A stretch of 64,000 nucleotides of DNA from Microglena sp. YARC (taxonomy: Eukaryota > Chlorophyta > Chlorophyceae > Chlamydomonadales > Chlamydomonadaceae): contig CM039462.1 of the NCBI GenBank assembly GCA_022414725.1, forward strand, positions 33,652,156 to 33,716,155, read 5' to 3'. Position 1 is the first letter of the stretch, and every line of letters starts with the position of its first letter. The position numbers and the translations under genes are program-made. Positions 32,373 through 42,652 of this stretch are shown here, piece by piece. The notes beneath the pieces are model-generated. The model worked only from the letters and a program-made list of their open reading frames with translations. It had not been told where the DNA came from and did no database searches.

Positions 32373-34523
32373 ATGCAACTTCCGCGAGGGCCTCCTGCCG
32401 GCTTTGTGAAACTTACCAAACTTAATGGTGTTTCATGGGCTCGTGGGATCCGCAGTGTCATTGTGAGCAATGGATGCGACCGAATCCTCCCAACGGGGGT
32501 GAAGGTTCCTCTAGATTGGCTAGACGACTGCGCGCCAGCGGCCTCTGCTGCCGGAGAGGAGGGTCCTTCCGCCATCAAGGAAGTAACCCCCCCCGATCAA
32601 TCCTCCGACTTTACAGTTCCTTCTCTCAATGTTCGACGCCTGTCCTCTGATGTTGAGGATGTCCTGATGAAGCTGTGTTGTGTACAGACACAGATCATCC
32701 GTTGTGCATCAGACCCGCAGCCTCATTGCGTCCCCTTCAATTATGATGAAGACTACTCTACTACTACTGATGATGAGGAGGACTTGAAGAGTGCTACGAG
32801 TGCTGACTTCGGTGGCGTGTCCCCATCTGCTGCTGCCACTCGTGTCTTTGAGACTTCCGCTGTTTCACCGGTGTATGAGCTTGCTGATCAGCAGATGCCT
32901 AATCGAGAGCTTTCGCCTGTGTATCAGCCTCAGCCTTCGTCGGCGCCTCCCTTTGAGCCTGTTCCCCCGGCTTACCCGGAGGTGGCTAAGCCCACTTTCT
33001 TGAAGGGCTTTGCTTCTTTTTCCTCTGCATCTGCCCCCATGGAGCGTGGCCTCCCTGGCTACCACACTCGCTCTCGCGAGGCTGCTGTTTCCTCTGCACG
33101 CACCTCTGCTGCTGGTGCCTCCCTGGAACCCCCTCCGCCTCCGCCGGTGGAGCTGCCTCCTGCCCCTGGCCCTCCTCCTATGCTATATACGCGGTCATGC
33201 GAATCTTGGGAGCATCTGCTCACTGGTGGATCTCCTCCGACTTTGAACTTGCGGGACTACCGCCTGATCAACCAGGATCGACGGGATGGTGAGTCCTTGA
33301 ACCGCTCTTTGTACGGTCGGATGGATATGCAGGCTACAATGGCAAATGTTAGTGTGAAGCTGAGGCATCGCCGAGTGATGGCTTTCTCTGAGCTTGGTAC
33401 CAGGTGTCGTTCTTTTCTTGGTCCAGTCACTTCTGGGATTCTGTATCCCCCAGATCATGGTGTTTCCTTTGGTGGTACGAGGCGTAGTGATCATGAGAAG
33501 CTTGGTTATCAGTTTGTGCGAGTGCCTGTCCCTCTGTGTCCTGTTAGCCCAGATTTCGAGCTGCTTATGAGTGTTGCGAGGTCCATTCCTGTGATTAGGA
33601 ACATAGACGACCAGCGCGCTCTTGACGCTGGTCTTGCTGCGGAGTATTTCATGGACATTCGTAGGTCCTTGGCTCCTGTCCCTTCTGCGATTGGAGCTGG
33701 GTCTAATACCCTCATTCATGGTGAGTCTCGGTTTGATCCTGCACTGTTGGGGTTCAGTGCACTGCCTCTCGAACGTCAGGATTTCATGTGTTTAACTATG
33801 ATGCTCGCGAACATGGAGGACGATATGGTCAAGGTATACCAGGACTTTGCCACCCCTCGGGATATCCTTTTGGATATCCGGAAGACGCAGTCTGATGCCC
33901 TTGCCTCTAGAGTCCCTCTCATGCGTATCGAACTTCATAATGCGCACATGGGCCCTTCTGACCGTGTCGATGATTTCTTTCGCATGGTTCGCAGTCTGTG
34001 CACTGACCTCCGCAGTGCTGGACATCTTGTCACTCAGCGCCACGCCATGGAAACCATTGTGAATGGGATCCGTTTGATCCGATTTGAATCGCTGCGGATC
34101 CAGTACGGTATGATGTTGGCTAACAGACAGACTGTAGATTACTGGTCTTGTCTGGAGGCATATCGGTCTCTCGACATTTTGAACATTGCTCTCCCCAGGT
34201 CCGACTCCAGGCATCCTGGTTGGTCCCGGGACGCTCCCCAGGTTCCTGCCAATGCTGCGTTTCAGCGTGGGCAGGGATCTGGTTCTCAGGGTTCTGGTTC
34301 CAACAAGCGACGTCTGGATTGCACTTGGGGCCCATGCCTCAGCAAGACGACCCACTCGGAGGATCGCTGTTTCACGAAGCATCCGCACCTGCGTAAGACC
34401 AAGCCTGGTGCACCGGTTACCAATCCGGTGCCCATGGCCTTGGCCCTTCCAGGTGTGCTTACTCCGCGGCAGCTGGCCTCCTTGCAGGCTCAGATTGATG
34501 GGTATGCTTTGGACAAGAAATAG
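32373..34523 (+). CDS. Copia B gag (716 residues, intact)
   Basis: The ATG at 32373 gives MQLPRGPPAGFVKL, the same start as in A and G. Residues about 60-260 are low-complexity acidic, Ser- and Pro-rich (YDEDYSTTTDDEEDLKSATS, PPPPPVELPPAPGPPP). Residues about 270-600 form the capsid-like core (SWEHLLTGGSPPTLNLRDYR ... FELLMSVARSIPVIRNIDDQ ... LMRIELHNAHMGPSDRVDDF). Near the C-terminus is the zinc knuckle CTWGPCLSKTTHSEDRC (CX4CX5HX4C). It would coat and package the element RNA. It ends at a TAG (34521-34523) in frame with the protease, so pol could be made by stop read-through; that is inference. Confidence 0.92.
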   Translation: MQLPRGPPAGFVKLTKLNGVSWARGIRSVIVSNGCDRILPTGVKVPLDWLDDCAPAASAAGEEGPSAIKEVTPPDQSSDFTVPSLNVRRLSSDVEDVLMKLCCVQTQIIRCASDPQPHCVPFNYDEDYSTTTDDEEDLKSATSADFGGVSPSAAATRVFETSAVSPVYELADQQMPNRELSPVYQPQPSSAPPFEPVPPAYPEVAKPTFLKGFASFSSASAPMERGLPGYHTRSREAAVSSARTSAAGASLEPPPPPPVELPPAPGPPPMLYTRSCESWEHLLTGGSPPTLNLRDYRLINQDRRDGESLNRSLYGRMDMQATMANVSVKLRHRRVMAFSELGTRCRSFLGPVTSGILYPPDHGVSFGGTRRSDHEKLGYQFVRVPVPLCPVSPDFELLMSVARSIPVIRNIDDQRALDAGLAAEYFMDIRRSLAPVPSAIGAGSNTLIHGESRFDPALLGFSALPLERQDFMCLTMMLANMEDDMVKVYQDFATPRDILLDIRKTQSDALASRVPLMRIELHNAHMGPSDRVDDFFRMVRSLCTDLRSAGHLVTQRHAMETIVNGIRLIRFESLRIQYGMMLANRQTVDYWSCLEAYRSLDILNIALPRSDSRHPGWSRDAPQVPANAAFQRGQGSGSQGSGSNKRRLDCTWGPCLSKTTHSEDRCFTKHPHLRKTKPGAPVTNPVPMALALPGVLTPRQLASLQAQIDGYALDKK

Positions 34524-37500
34524 GAGGTACGCTCTGTCCTTTTCTCTTGCACTGCGAAATTTTCAAATGTCTGCAGCCCGAGCCTGTCTGAGGGTGTCTG
34601 GCATGTTGATTCTGGAGCTGGGATGTCAATCACAGGTGATATGTCTTTGTTCACTGTGTTTCATGCTTCTGAGACTGGGCCAGCAGTTAAATTTGGTGAT
34701 GGTGTGGTTCAACGGTCTGTGGGTCAGGGTTCTATTGTGTTATGTAGTGATTGGTTACCAACACCAATCACTTTAACCAATGTTCTCTACATCCCACACT
34801 GTCCGGTGAACCTCATGTCAGTAAATGCTGTTGCCCATGCTCACAACTGCAAGATTTCTTTTGATAGTCTTAGTTGTACTGCCACACATGGCTCTTCTGT
34901 TCTGTGGTCTTTCCCTGCCTCCAGTGATGGTGTGTACAAGTTTGCATGTAGGCCTTGTCACACCCCTCGTGGCCGTTTGTATGGTGCTGAAAATTATCCA
35001 GCTTTTGCTCTTGATGTTGATGAGGATGGTGGAGTTGTGATCCCTACCACTCCTGAATGGTTGTGGCATAGGCGGCTGGGTCACCCTGGCTATGATGCCA
35101 TGCACAACCTTGTAAGGAAGGGTTTGGTTCAGAACTTACCCCTCACTCTCCAACAGGTGCAAAGACTGTCTAAGATCCCATGTGATGCTTGTCAGAAGGC
35201 AAAGGGAAAACGTATCCCTTTTCCTAAAGAAAGCAAAACTAGGATCCGTGCCCCATTACAACGCCTTCACTTGGACATCATGGGGCCATTTAATATTAGG
35301 GGCTTGCGTGGGGAGTTCTATGTTCTGTGTCTCACTGACCAATACTCTGGCTATGCTGAGGTCTTGTGCTTGAGAACCAGGGATGAAGCTCCCTTAGCAG
35401 TTCAAACTACCATCCTCAGATGGATGACTCAGCTGCATGGATTTGTTTTCAAGTGTCTTAGGTCTGACAGGGCTAAGGAATTTATAGTGAAGTGGTTCGA
35501 GGATTGGTTAGAATCGGTTGGTGCTGTGCATGAATTGTCCATGGCTTACACTGCTCAGCAGAATGCGACTGTGGAACGGTACAATGGGGTCCTTCAGAAC
35601 GTAGCTAGGAGCATTCACTTGGAGTCTAAGCTCACTAAGTCCTTCTGGCCCTATGCCTTCCTCGCCGCGTGTTACCTACGCAACCGGCTGCCTAATCAGG
35701 GTGACAAGACTCCTTATGAGTTGTTCTTTGGGGTTCTACCTGATGTATCGTTATTGCGCGTGTTCGGGTGCCCATGCTATGTTACCTTAGTGAATGGGAA
35801 GAAGCGCAATAAGCTTGACGAAAGGGCGTTATCTGGTAGACTGGTTGGGTATTCTCTGGTGAGTAAGGGTTATTTTGTTTGGGTTCCGAAGTTGCGCCAG
35901 GTGGTAGAGAGTCGTGATGTGCTCTTCTATGAACAGTTTAGCTATAACTGTATCCCTGGGCTCTTTCCCTATGATGGATCTCAGTATTTTTCTCGCACCC
36001 CTGCCGCTATCATCGGTAAAGGGCTTGATACTACTGACAGTGTCCTGGGCCCTTTACCAACCCCGATTGTTGACCGCTTTATTGGTCATGGGATGACGAT
36101 GCGTCCCAGGCCAGGTAATGATGGTGCTGTATCGCGTGCGGCGGCATTGGGCCAGGGGGAGTCTGATGTTCCTTCAAGCTCTAATTTATTCGAATCTCAG
36201 GGGGTCGCCGGGCCTTCCTCTGCGCCACGTTTCGTCGGTGAAGTCGTAGGATTAGGACAGCCTCGGGTCATAGTGGAACCTAGTACAGGTCCACTGCCCA
36301 CTAGTCGCCACCCCCCGTCCACCTATTCGGATAGCTCGCGGGAGTTGTTGATCACTTCACCCCCTGCTATACCTGGTGGTTTATACCGGACCAGGCATTG
36401 CGACGATGTGGCCGTCACAGATGATGTGAGTGATGACCTCGAACACTGGTCCGGGTCAGATACTGCGTATGGCTGGGGTGTTCCAGTGTACCCAGGCTTC
36501 GACGATTTAGAGGCAAAGGAGGCCGGCCTTGTTCAACCACGCATAAGTGCTGCGCTGGGGGCTTTATTACCGGTTAATGCTGATACTGCTGATATCCCCG
36601 CTGCCCATGTACAAGTACACTGCTTGTACGTGGGGGCTTTTATTTCTACCTCTACTGAACTCTCTCATAAAGCTGCAATGTTACCTACCAACCCTGACAG
36701 AGATCTCTGGCTGCAGGCTATGAAGGATGAGATGGCCTCCCTCCATGCTCATGGCACTTGGTTCCTCACTCCACAGCCTCCTAGGCAGAGGATTCTATCA
36801 GGCAGATGGTTATTTGTCAAGAAACATGGGGCTGATGGTTCTTTGCGTTTTAAAGCTCGTTTTGTAGTTCGTGGTTTTCTGCAACGTCCTGGGCTGGACT
36901 ACCATGATGTATATGCCCCCGTCTCCTCTAAAGCAGGTCTTCGTGTGCTCCTTGCTGCCATCACTCATAGAAAAATGTTTGTGAGGCAGCTGGACATCAA
37001 GACTGCATTCTTGAATGCCAAGCTGGAACCTGGTCTGGACCTGTTCTGTTACCAGCCTTAGGGCTTTCATGAACTTGGTCCTGACAATGTTCCCCTTGTG
37101 TGCAAGCTGATTAAATCTCTTTATGGTTTGAAGCAGGCACCCAGGGCTTGGAGCAAAGATGTAAAGCAGGTTTTGGTTGCCCACGGTTTTACCATGTGCA
37201 AAGCTGAACCTGCTCTGTATTTCAGGAGGGATTCTACTGGTGGGTGGAGCTATGTCCTGACCTATGTGGATGACTTCATCTGTGCTTTTAGTGAGCTGCA
37301 TAGGTATGCCTTGCTGATCGAGGCTATGGAAGCAGCTGGGTGGGAAGTCAAGGAAATGGGTGTACCTGTCCAGTTCCTTTCATTGGACATGACTTGTACA
37401 CTTGATTCTGACGGCAGGTGTGTTAAGATCAACCTCTCCCAGCACTCCTACATTGTTGAGCTGGTGGAGCAGTTTGGTCTCACTGCTGCTACCAAGCCCA

Positions 37501-38234
37501 AGTTTTCAGTTCCCATGTCCAAGTGCACTGTCACTGATCCTCCTGGAGAACCTCTGGCCTCTAATAGCCAGTAACTCTCTCTTGTGGGGGCTTTGCTGTA
37601 CCTGGCTACCTGCACAAGGCCTGATATTTCTTTTGCTGTTAGCTACCTGTCCAGGTTTTCTGCTCAACCCACTGCCCCCCTGTGGGCTGCATCCAAGCGC
37701 TTGCTTTTGTATTTGAGAGAACATTCCCATCTGGGCCTCACTTACACTCACAGCCCTGGTTTCTCTTTTACTGTCTTTAGTGACTCATCCTTTGCTGATG
37801 ATGGGTCTGATAGGAGATCTCAGACTGGATATGCTGTGCTTGCTGGAGGCTGCCTTGTGAACTGGATGAGCAAAAGGCAACCCACTGTTGCTGTTAGCTC
37901 CAGTGAGGCTAAGTATCAGGCCCTGTCTCAGACTGCCAGGGAGGTGCAATGGTTGAAAAAGTTGAGAATTGATCTAGGGCTGCCTTGTGACCTGGTCACC
38001 ATTCAGGGTGACAACTTGGGGTCCTTGAGCTAGGCCAATGACTGTCAGCTGCTCCCTTGCAACAAGCACATTGATGTAATCCATCACTATATCCAGGAGC
38101 TGGTGGAGGATGGCCAGGTGGATGTTGCCTATGTTAACACTAAGGACAACTGTGCTGACCCCTTCACCAAGCCCCTTGATCCTATGGTGTTCTGGCGTTT
38201 CATTCGCATGTTTGGAATGACTGCTTCTCCTTAA
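34524..38234 (+). pseudogene. Copia B pol: one frame, three nonsense codons
   Basis: The frame is unbroken by indels from the gag stop to TAA at 38232. Protease is HVDSGAGMSITGD (about 34605). The HHCC site is HRRLGH ... CDACQ. Integrase has HLDIMGPF, LRSDRAKEF and QQNATVERYNG. RT has ARFVVRGFLQRPGLDYHDVY, QLDIKTAFLNAKLEPG, SLYGLKQAPRAW and YVDDF. RNase H has FSDSSFADDGSD, SSEAKYQALSQ and the NTKDNCADPFTKPL tail. Stops are TAG 37059 (other copies GAG, Glu), TAA 37572 (Tyr elsewhere) and TAG 38031 (Trp elsewhere). All three look like single-base changes, so the element is probably immobile alone but only lightly decayed. Confidence 0.93.
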
Positions 38235-38622
38235 ACCAATTTTTTTGGTTACATGTATTCTAGAATTTTGGTTACATGTATTCTGGAATTTTTGGTTACA
38301 TTTTAGGGTTTCTTTGGTTACATTTAGCGTTTCTTTAAGTTATCATTGATTGGCATTAGGTTCCTATTCCCGGATCGGGTTTTCTATACCGTTGTTACCC
38401 GACTTTGATATTTAGTTGTCCTCTTATATCCACTTGGCAAATTTTGGTTCTTTGCCTTGCTTCATACCTTCCCTTACACCCTTCGGGTTTCATTTGAAGT
38501 TTCTCTCGATTTTTTTTTCCGGAGTTCTTGGATTTTTTTTTTAATTTGTTACATATACTTCTATGTCACTAGTGCCATAGGTGGAGTAGTACTATTGTAT
38601 GTCACCTGTGTCATAGGTGGAG

Positions 38623-38947
38623 TATCAGCATGTATAGCGGTGCTCTCACGCGTTTTATGACTTGGTGACTACTTATGTACTCCCTTAGAACTATCGGCTC
38701 TCCTGAGCCAGCTTCCCGTGGGACTGAGTCATCTTGAGATGACTCAGTGGCAGCTTCTTGTCACCTACGTCTCCGGTCTGATCTGTACCCTGTTAGGTTC
38801 CTGTCTACCGCCTCCTTTTAACCACAGGTGCCCCTTTATGGGTCTCCTGTGTCTGTAACGTTATCCTTGTCTCCGTGTATAGATTGGTGCGTCTGTTCCG
38901 CTGCTTTAATCTACTGTCCACTCTACCGGAGTGATTTCAAGCTGATA
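38623..38947 (+). repeat. 3' LTR of copia B
   Basis: Preceded by the purine-rich CATAGGTGGAG, a likely polypurine tract, itself duplicated about 45 bases upstream (CATAGGTGGAGTAG). Confidence 0.93.
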
Positions 38948-39039
38948 ACTACCCTATAAGTCAGTCTAGGAGGTGCTGAGGAATAGGCACTCACACATAG
39001 GGCCATGTTAACCTACGTATGAGAACCAGCAGCACCTAA

Positions 39040-40060
39040 AACAATGAATCCTGGGTTGACTGTAACACCCCAGCCATACGCAGTATCAAGCTAGACCAGT
39101 GTTCAAGATCATCACTTACCCATTCGGCAACGGCTACATCATCACATGGGCTTGACCCGAGTAATCCACCAGGGACGACAGGAGGCGTCGGAATTATCGA
39201 CACCCGCGAGCCATCCGAGGTGGTCGGAGGTTGGCGACTATTAGTCAATGGACCTGATCCAGGTACCACTATGATCGAAGGCTGTCTAAATCCTAAAGCT
39301 TCACCGCTAAAACGTGGCACAGAGGAGGGCCTGGCGACCCCCTGAGATTCGGCTAAGATTATAGTTGGATATCCAACTCCCACCCGCCCTAAAACTTCAC
39401 ACACAATACAGCAAGATCAGGCCCTGGTCTAGAATGCAACAATGATACATCCAGCCAAGCCAGCCAACAACAATTGGGGTTGTTAAAGGGCGTAGGGAAT
39501 TACCGGTAACACATAACATATCACCGTTTGATGACAGGAGGGATGCAAGCGGGCACGGGGACCCATACTAATGGGAGAACCCAGAAAGACAGTTTAGAAC
39601 TGAACTGGAGATAGAGAGTACATCACTACTCACTACTAACTGGCGCAACATTGGAAACCCAAATATAATAACCCTTACTCACCAGGGAATACCCAACCAG
39701 TCTACCAAATAATGCCTTTCTAACTAGCTTGTTGCGTGACTGCCCAATACTAAGATTACATAGCAAGGGCAACCAAACAAACGCAACAACGACACATCAG
39801 GTGCAACCCCAAAGAAAAGCTCCGAAGGAGTCTTGTCTCCCTAGATGAACACGCGATTGCAAAGATAACACACTAGCACCATGCTGAGCAGTGTCATCAT
39901 CTACAACTCATGCATGCCCCAACTAATCGAGATCAACCATGCCTCTATACCACTTAACTAAAAATTCCTAAGCCCTATCAGAACTCAAACACTTGAACCC
40001 AAACTCACGTAGCTAAGGCATACACCTAAGGGGGGAACCAGGGGCACGGGAAGACAAAGT
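39040..40060 (-). pseudogene. Copia G pol remnant (integrase C-terminal linker and core edge)
   Basis: Aligns with copia A 22340-23340 on the minus strand: residues such as SRQPPTTSDGSRVS, VPGGLLGS-PCDDVAVA and DDLEHWS are shared. Past 39360 the match is riddled with changes and stops. No usable frame remains. Confidence 0.75.
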
Positions 40061-40690
40061 AGTAACCTTTGACGAACCACGGAACGCACCCAGGGGTCAC
40101 AAGGAGCCTAAGAGAGAAAAATATCCACCAAGATATCATGCCAAAGATCCTCCACGGCCGCTGGACTAGGGCCAGGACGGCGTCCACTGCGGCCTGTAGC
40201 ATGGGCGAAGTCCGGCGCTGCGAGACCTGGGATCACAGAAGGTGGGGAAGCGTTAGGTCGAAGTCGAGATTTGAGGTATGGGAAAAAAGGAGACGAGAAT
40301 GACAGTGCAGCAAATCGCACCTGGTGCAGAAAATCGCACCAATGGCAGAAAATCGCAAATCGCAAGGGCAGAATTCGAACATTTATCACTAGGATGCGAA
40401 GAGCAGAGCCGAGGCATGTAAAGGTCCTAATATCCCGCCGTCGATGATCAGTCAATCTCAAGTCCCCCCCTCTATCGCTCGACTCACCCGGTTGGGGGGT
40501 AGAGGGAGCAGCACCCGTAGTGGTGCTGACCATACCCCCCTGCTTCCTACCACCTCCAGAATCTCCAGGTCCAGACGCGTAGGTCGTCCTCCTCTGGCGA
40601 ATCCTACGGCAGTGCCGGCGATCCGCCACTTTGATCGAAAAATTTCTCCAAAAGGTAGCACAGAGCCACTAGAGCGCAAGCTTATGCCAG
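40061..40690. other. GC-rich unmatched segment inside copia G
   Basis: No counterpart in copia A, B or C. GC content is higher than the flanks. It holds a threefold AATCGCA-type repeat (CAAATCGCACC, GAAAATCGCACC, GAAAATCGCAAATCGCAAG near 40310-40370). A minus-strand frame of 173 codons (40629-40108) begins MADRRHCRRIRQRR but has no recognised domain. Possibly captured host or other-element DNA. Confidence 0.45.
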
Positions 40691-40699
40691 GAGCCGACC

Positions 40700-41189
40700 G
40701 TCGGCTGGGCAGAGCAAAGGGGGCAAAGACGACGTAGACATCAGCAGGGAGCTTGGTCGGCTTGGCAACCTCCGGTATGCAGGCAGAGCCTCAAACACCG
40801 GAGAAAGGTTAGCGACGTCAAGGACGCGAGCAGACGAAGACGGGGTATCTCCACCGATGTCCAGGCTAGTCGCCGACTTGAGTCTGCACGTCACAGTCAT
40901 CTACGACAGACGGGAGGAGGCGACAGACGGCAGGGGAGGAAAAGGAAGAGAAGATGGAGGAATGACCGGGGGGGGTTACTTCCACGATGGCGGAAGGACT
41001 CTCATGACCGCTAGCAGAGGCAGCTGGTGCACAAACGTCTAGCCAATCATCAAGAGGAGCCGTTCCTCCGTTGGAAGGATTGGTCGCAGCCATCGCTGAG
41101 AATGATACTGCGCATCCCGCGCGTCCAGGAAAGACCATCCATGTCATGGAGTTTCTCAAAATGGCGGGAGGTCCTCGCGGAAGTTGCAT
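40700..41189 (-). pseudogene. Copia G gag, N-terminal remnant
   Basis: MQLPRGPPA at 41189, then a frameshift; the second frame reads HFEKLHDMDGLSWTRGMRS and then PLDDWLDVCAPAASASGHESPSAIVEV as in A. Homology fades near 40700, so most of gag is deleted. Confidence 0.8.
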
Positions 41190-41226
41190 CGCAAAGCAGT
41201 GGTAGTAAATGAAGGGCCGTATAACC

Positions 41227-41524
41227 TATCAGCTTGGATAACACTCCGGAGAGTGGACTTTGTGTGTGCAGCACGCCAATCTATACATGCGGAGACGAGA
41301 ATATGTTACAAGCACAGGAGACCCATTAAGGGGCACCAGTGGAGGAAAGGGGGTGGTAGCCTGGAACCTGATCAGGGTACAGGCTAGACAGCGCGTGTCA
41401 GAAGAACCGATGACGCAGTCAACAGGAAGCTGACATAGTACTGTCAGGACCGATAGTTCTAAGGGAGTACACAAGGAGTCACCAAGACATAAAACAAGCG
41501 AGAGCACCGCTATTCATGCTGATA
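41227..41524 (-). repeat. 5' LTR of copia G
   Basis: Followed on the minus strand by GGTTATACGGCCCTTC, the same primer-site position as in A. Confidence 0.92.
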
Positions 41525-41550
41525 CTGCCATCTAAGATAGCTGATATATA

Positions 41551-42102
41551 CCGTATGCCCCTTAAGTATTGGCAATATTAAGTATTGACAAATGACCCTA
41601 AAAGTGGGCCTAAGAAAAGCATGGCAAAACTAACTTGGCAAAGGTGTATGGCTTTGACTGTCTCAAGCTCAGACTTGAAATACAGTTGGCAAAGGGTCTT
41701 ATGTTATTGGTACATTTCCTTGTTACATGTTCACCAAGTAGTCTGCCCAAGCTTGCTGTAAAACCATGTAACAATTCAAAGCAGGAGCATTAAACTTGCT
41801 AGGGCTTAGTAGCCAGACCGGTATATGGCTCCAGCCGGCCCAATTGCTGGCTGGAGCCATGTAACCAAGTTCAAGGTCAAGTACATGTTTACAAAGTAGT
41901 CTGCCCAAGCTTGCTGAAAATAAAACAATGTTGCAATTCAAATCAGGAACATTGAACTTGCTAGGGCTTAGTAGACAGAATACCATTGTAACCGTAACTT
42001 GGCAAAGGCCAACTTCCTAGAGTGGTCTCAAGCTGGATCCCTAATCCGGTTTGGCAAAGGGTCGTTTGCCAAACCGTTTGCCAATACTTAAGGCGCATAC
42101 AG
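41551..42102. mobile_element. TA-flanked MITE (Tc1/mariner-like), 552 bp
   Basis: Ends CCGTATGCCCCTTAAGTATT and its inverted partner AATACTTAAGGCGCATACAG, flanked by TA on each side. Inside is a ~157-base imperfect tandem duplication sharing AGTAGTCTGCCCAAGCTTGC and AACTTGCTAGGGCTTAGTAG. No ORF. Skipping it joins GATAGCTGATA to GTTGGACCAA, matching GATAGTTGACAGTTGGAACAA of unit 1 (about 9726-9746). Superfamily is inferred from the TA site alone. Confidence 0.7.
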
Positions 42103-42104
42103 TA

Positions 42105-42309
42105 GTTGGACCAATTGTAAGGCACACTTGTCCTCGCAAGCAATTCTTTCAGAATCGCATGCTAAATATCATAAGTACGCACAGGTTACCATTGTGTATG
42201 TGTGCGTCGGGATGTAATGATTGAATTCCCACTTCTCCATGGCCTTGCCTTCTACATGCAAAACAAGCTTATTTTTACGAGCTTGTGCCCCAACCATCTT
42301 CGTGCGGAG
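42105..42309 (+). pseudogene. LRR unit 3: 5' flank only
   Basis: Resembles 9745-10030 and 16510-16810: GT-rich stretch near 42193, then CCATGGCCTTGCCTTCTACATGC and GAGCTTGTGCCCC-ACCATCTTCGTGC, up to the point just before the conserved ATG, where copia C begins. Any LRR coding of this unit would lie beyond copia C and is not seen in the window. Confidence 0.7.
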
Positions 42310-42652
42310 TATCAGCTAGAATACACTCCGTAGAGTGGACAGAGATGTTGCAGCGGAACAGACGCGCCAATCTATACACGGAGACGAGAATAGCGTTACA
42401 AGCACAGGAGACCCATCAAGGGGCACCAGTGGTGAAAGGGGCGGCAGCCTGGAACCTAACAGGGTACAGGCTAGACAGCGCATGTCAGTGGAACCGGTGA
42501 CGCAGCCAACAAGAAGCTGTCACCTGAGTCATCAAAGATGACGCAGTCTACGGGAAGCTGGCACAGTACTGGCAGAGCCGATAGTTCTAAGGAAGTACAG
42601 AAGAAGTCACCAAGTCATAAAACGCGTGAGAGCACCGCAATTCATGCTGACA
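42310..42652 (-). repeat. 3' LTR of copia C
   Basis: Clearly diverged from the A, B and G LTRs, including the GACGCAGTC region repeated with changes, so C is an older or distinct subfamily copy. Confidence 0.88.

Larger units (their letters stand above)
32012..38947 (+). mobile_element. Ty1/copia retrotransposon B, full length, nested in copia G
   Basis: A 6.94 kb element with LTRs 32012-32335 and 38623-38947 ending exactly TATCAGC and GCTGATA, flanked by ACTAC (32007-32011, 38948-38952). LTRs differ by about three changes. Order is LTR, leader with primer site, gag, in-frame TAG, protease, integrase, RT, RNase H, 3' UTR, LTR. It is the best-preserved family member: no frameshift over nearly 5.9 kb, only nonsense codons. 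Confidence 0.95.
30315..41524 (-). mobile_element. Copia-family element G, degenerate/chimeric, host of nested copia B
   Basis: 298-base LTRs at 30315-30612 and 41227-41524 differ at about three positions and are flanked by CTGCC (30310-30314, 41525-41529). Without copia B the element is about 4.3 kb. It keeps LTRs, primer-site region, gag start (41189), pieces of the gag-pol junction region and integrase edge (about 39040-40000, strongly decayed), and the 3' untranslated motifs (30613-30680, about 31020-31110). RT and RNase H are missing. Segments 31115-32006 and about 40060-40690 have no counterpart in A, B or C. Confidence 0.88.

Noticed and set aside
37059..38033. TAG/TAA codons inside copia B pol as evidence for a reassigned genetic code (as in some ulvophyte algae and ciliates)
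   Set aside because: The three stops replace Glu, Tyr and Trp in the sister copies, not one consistent amino acid, and the LRR gene and gag end normally. They are nonsense mutations.
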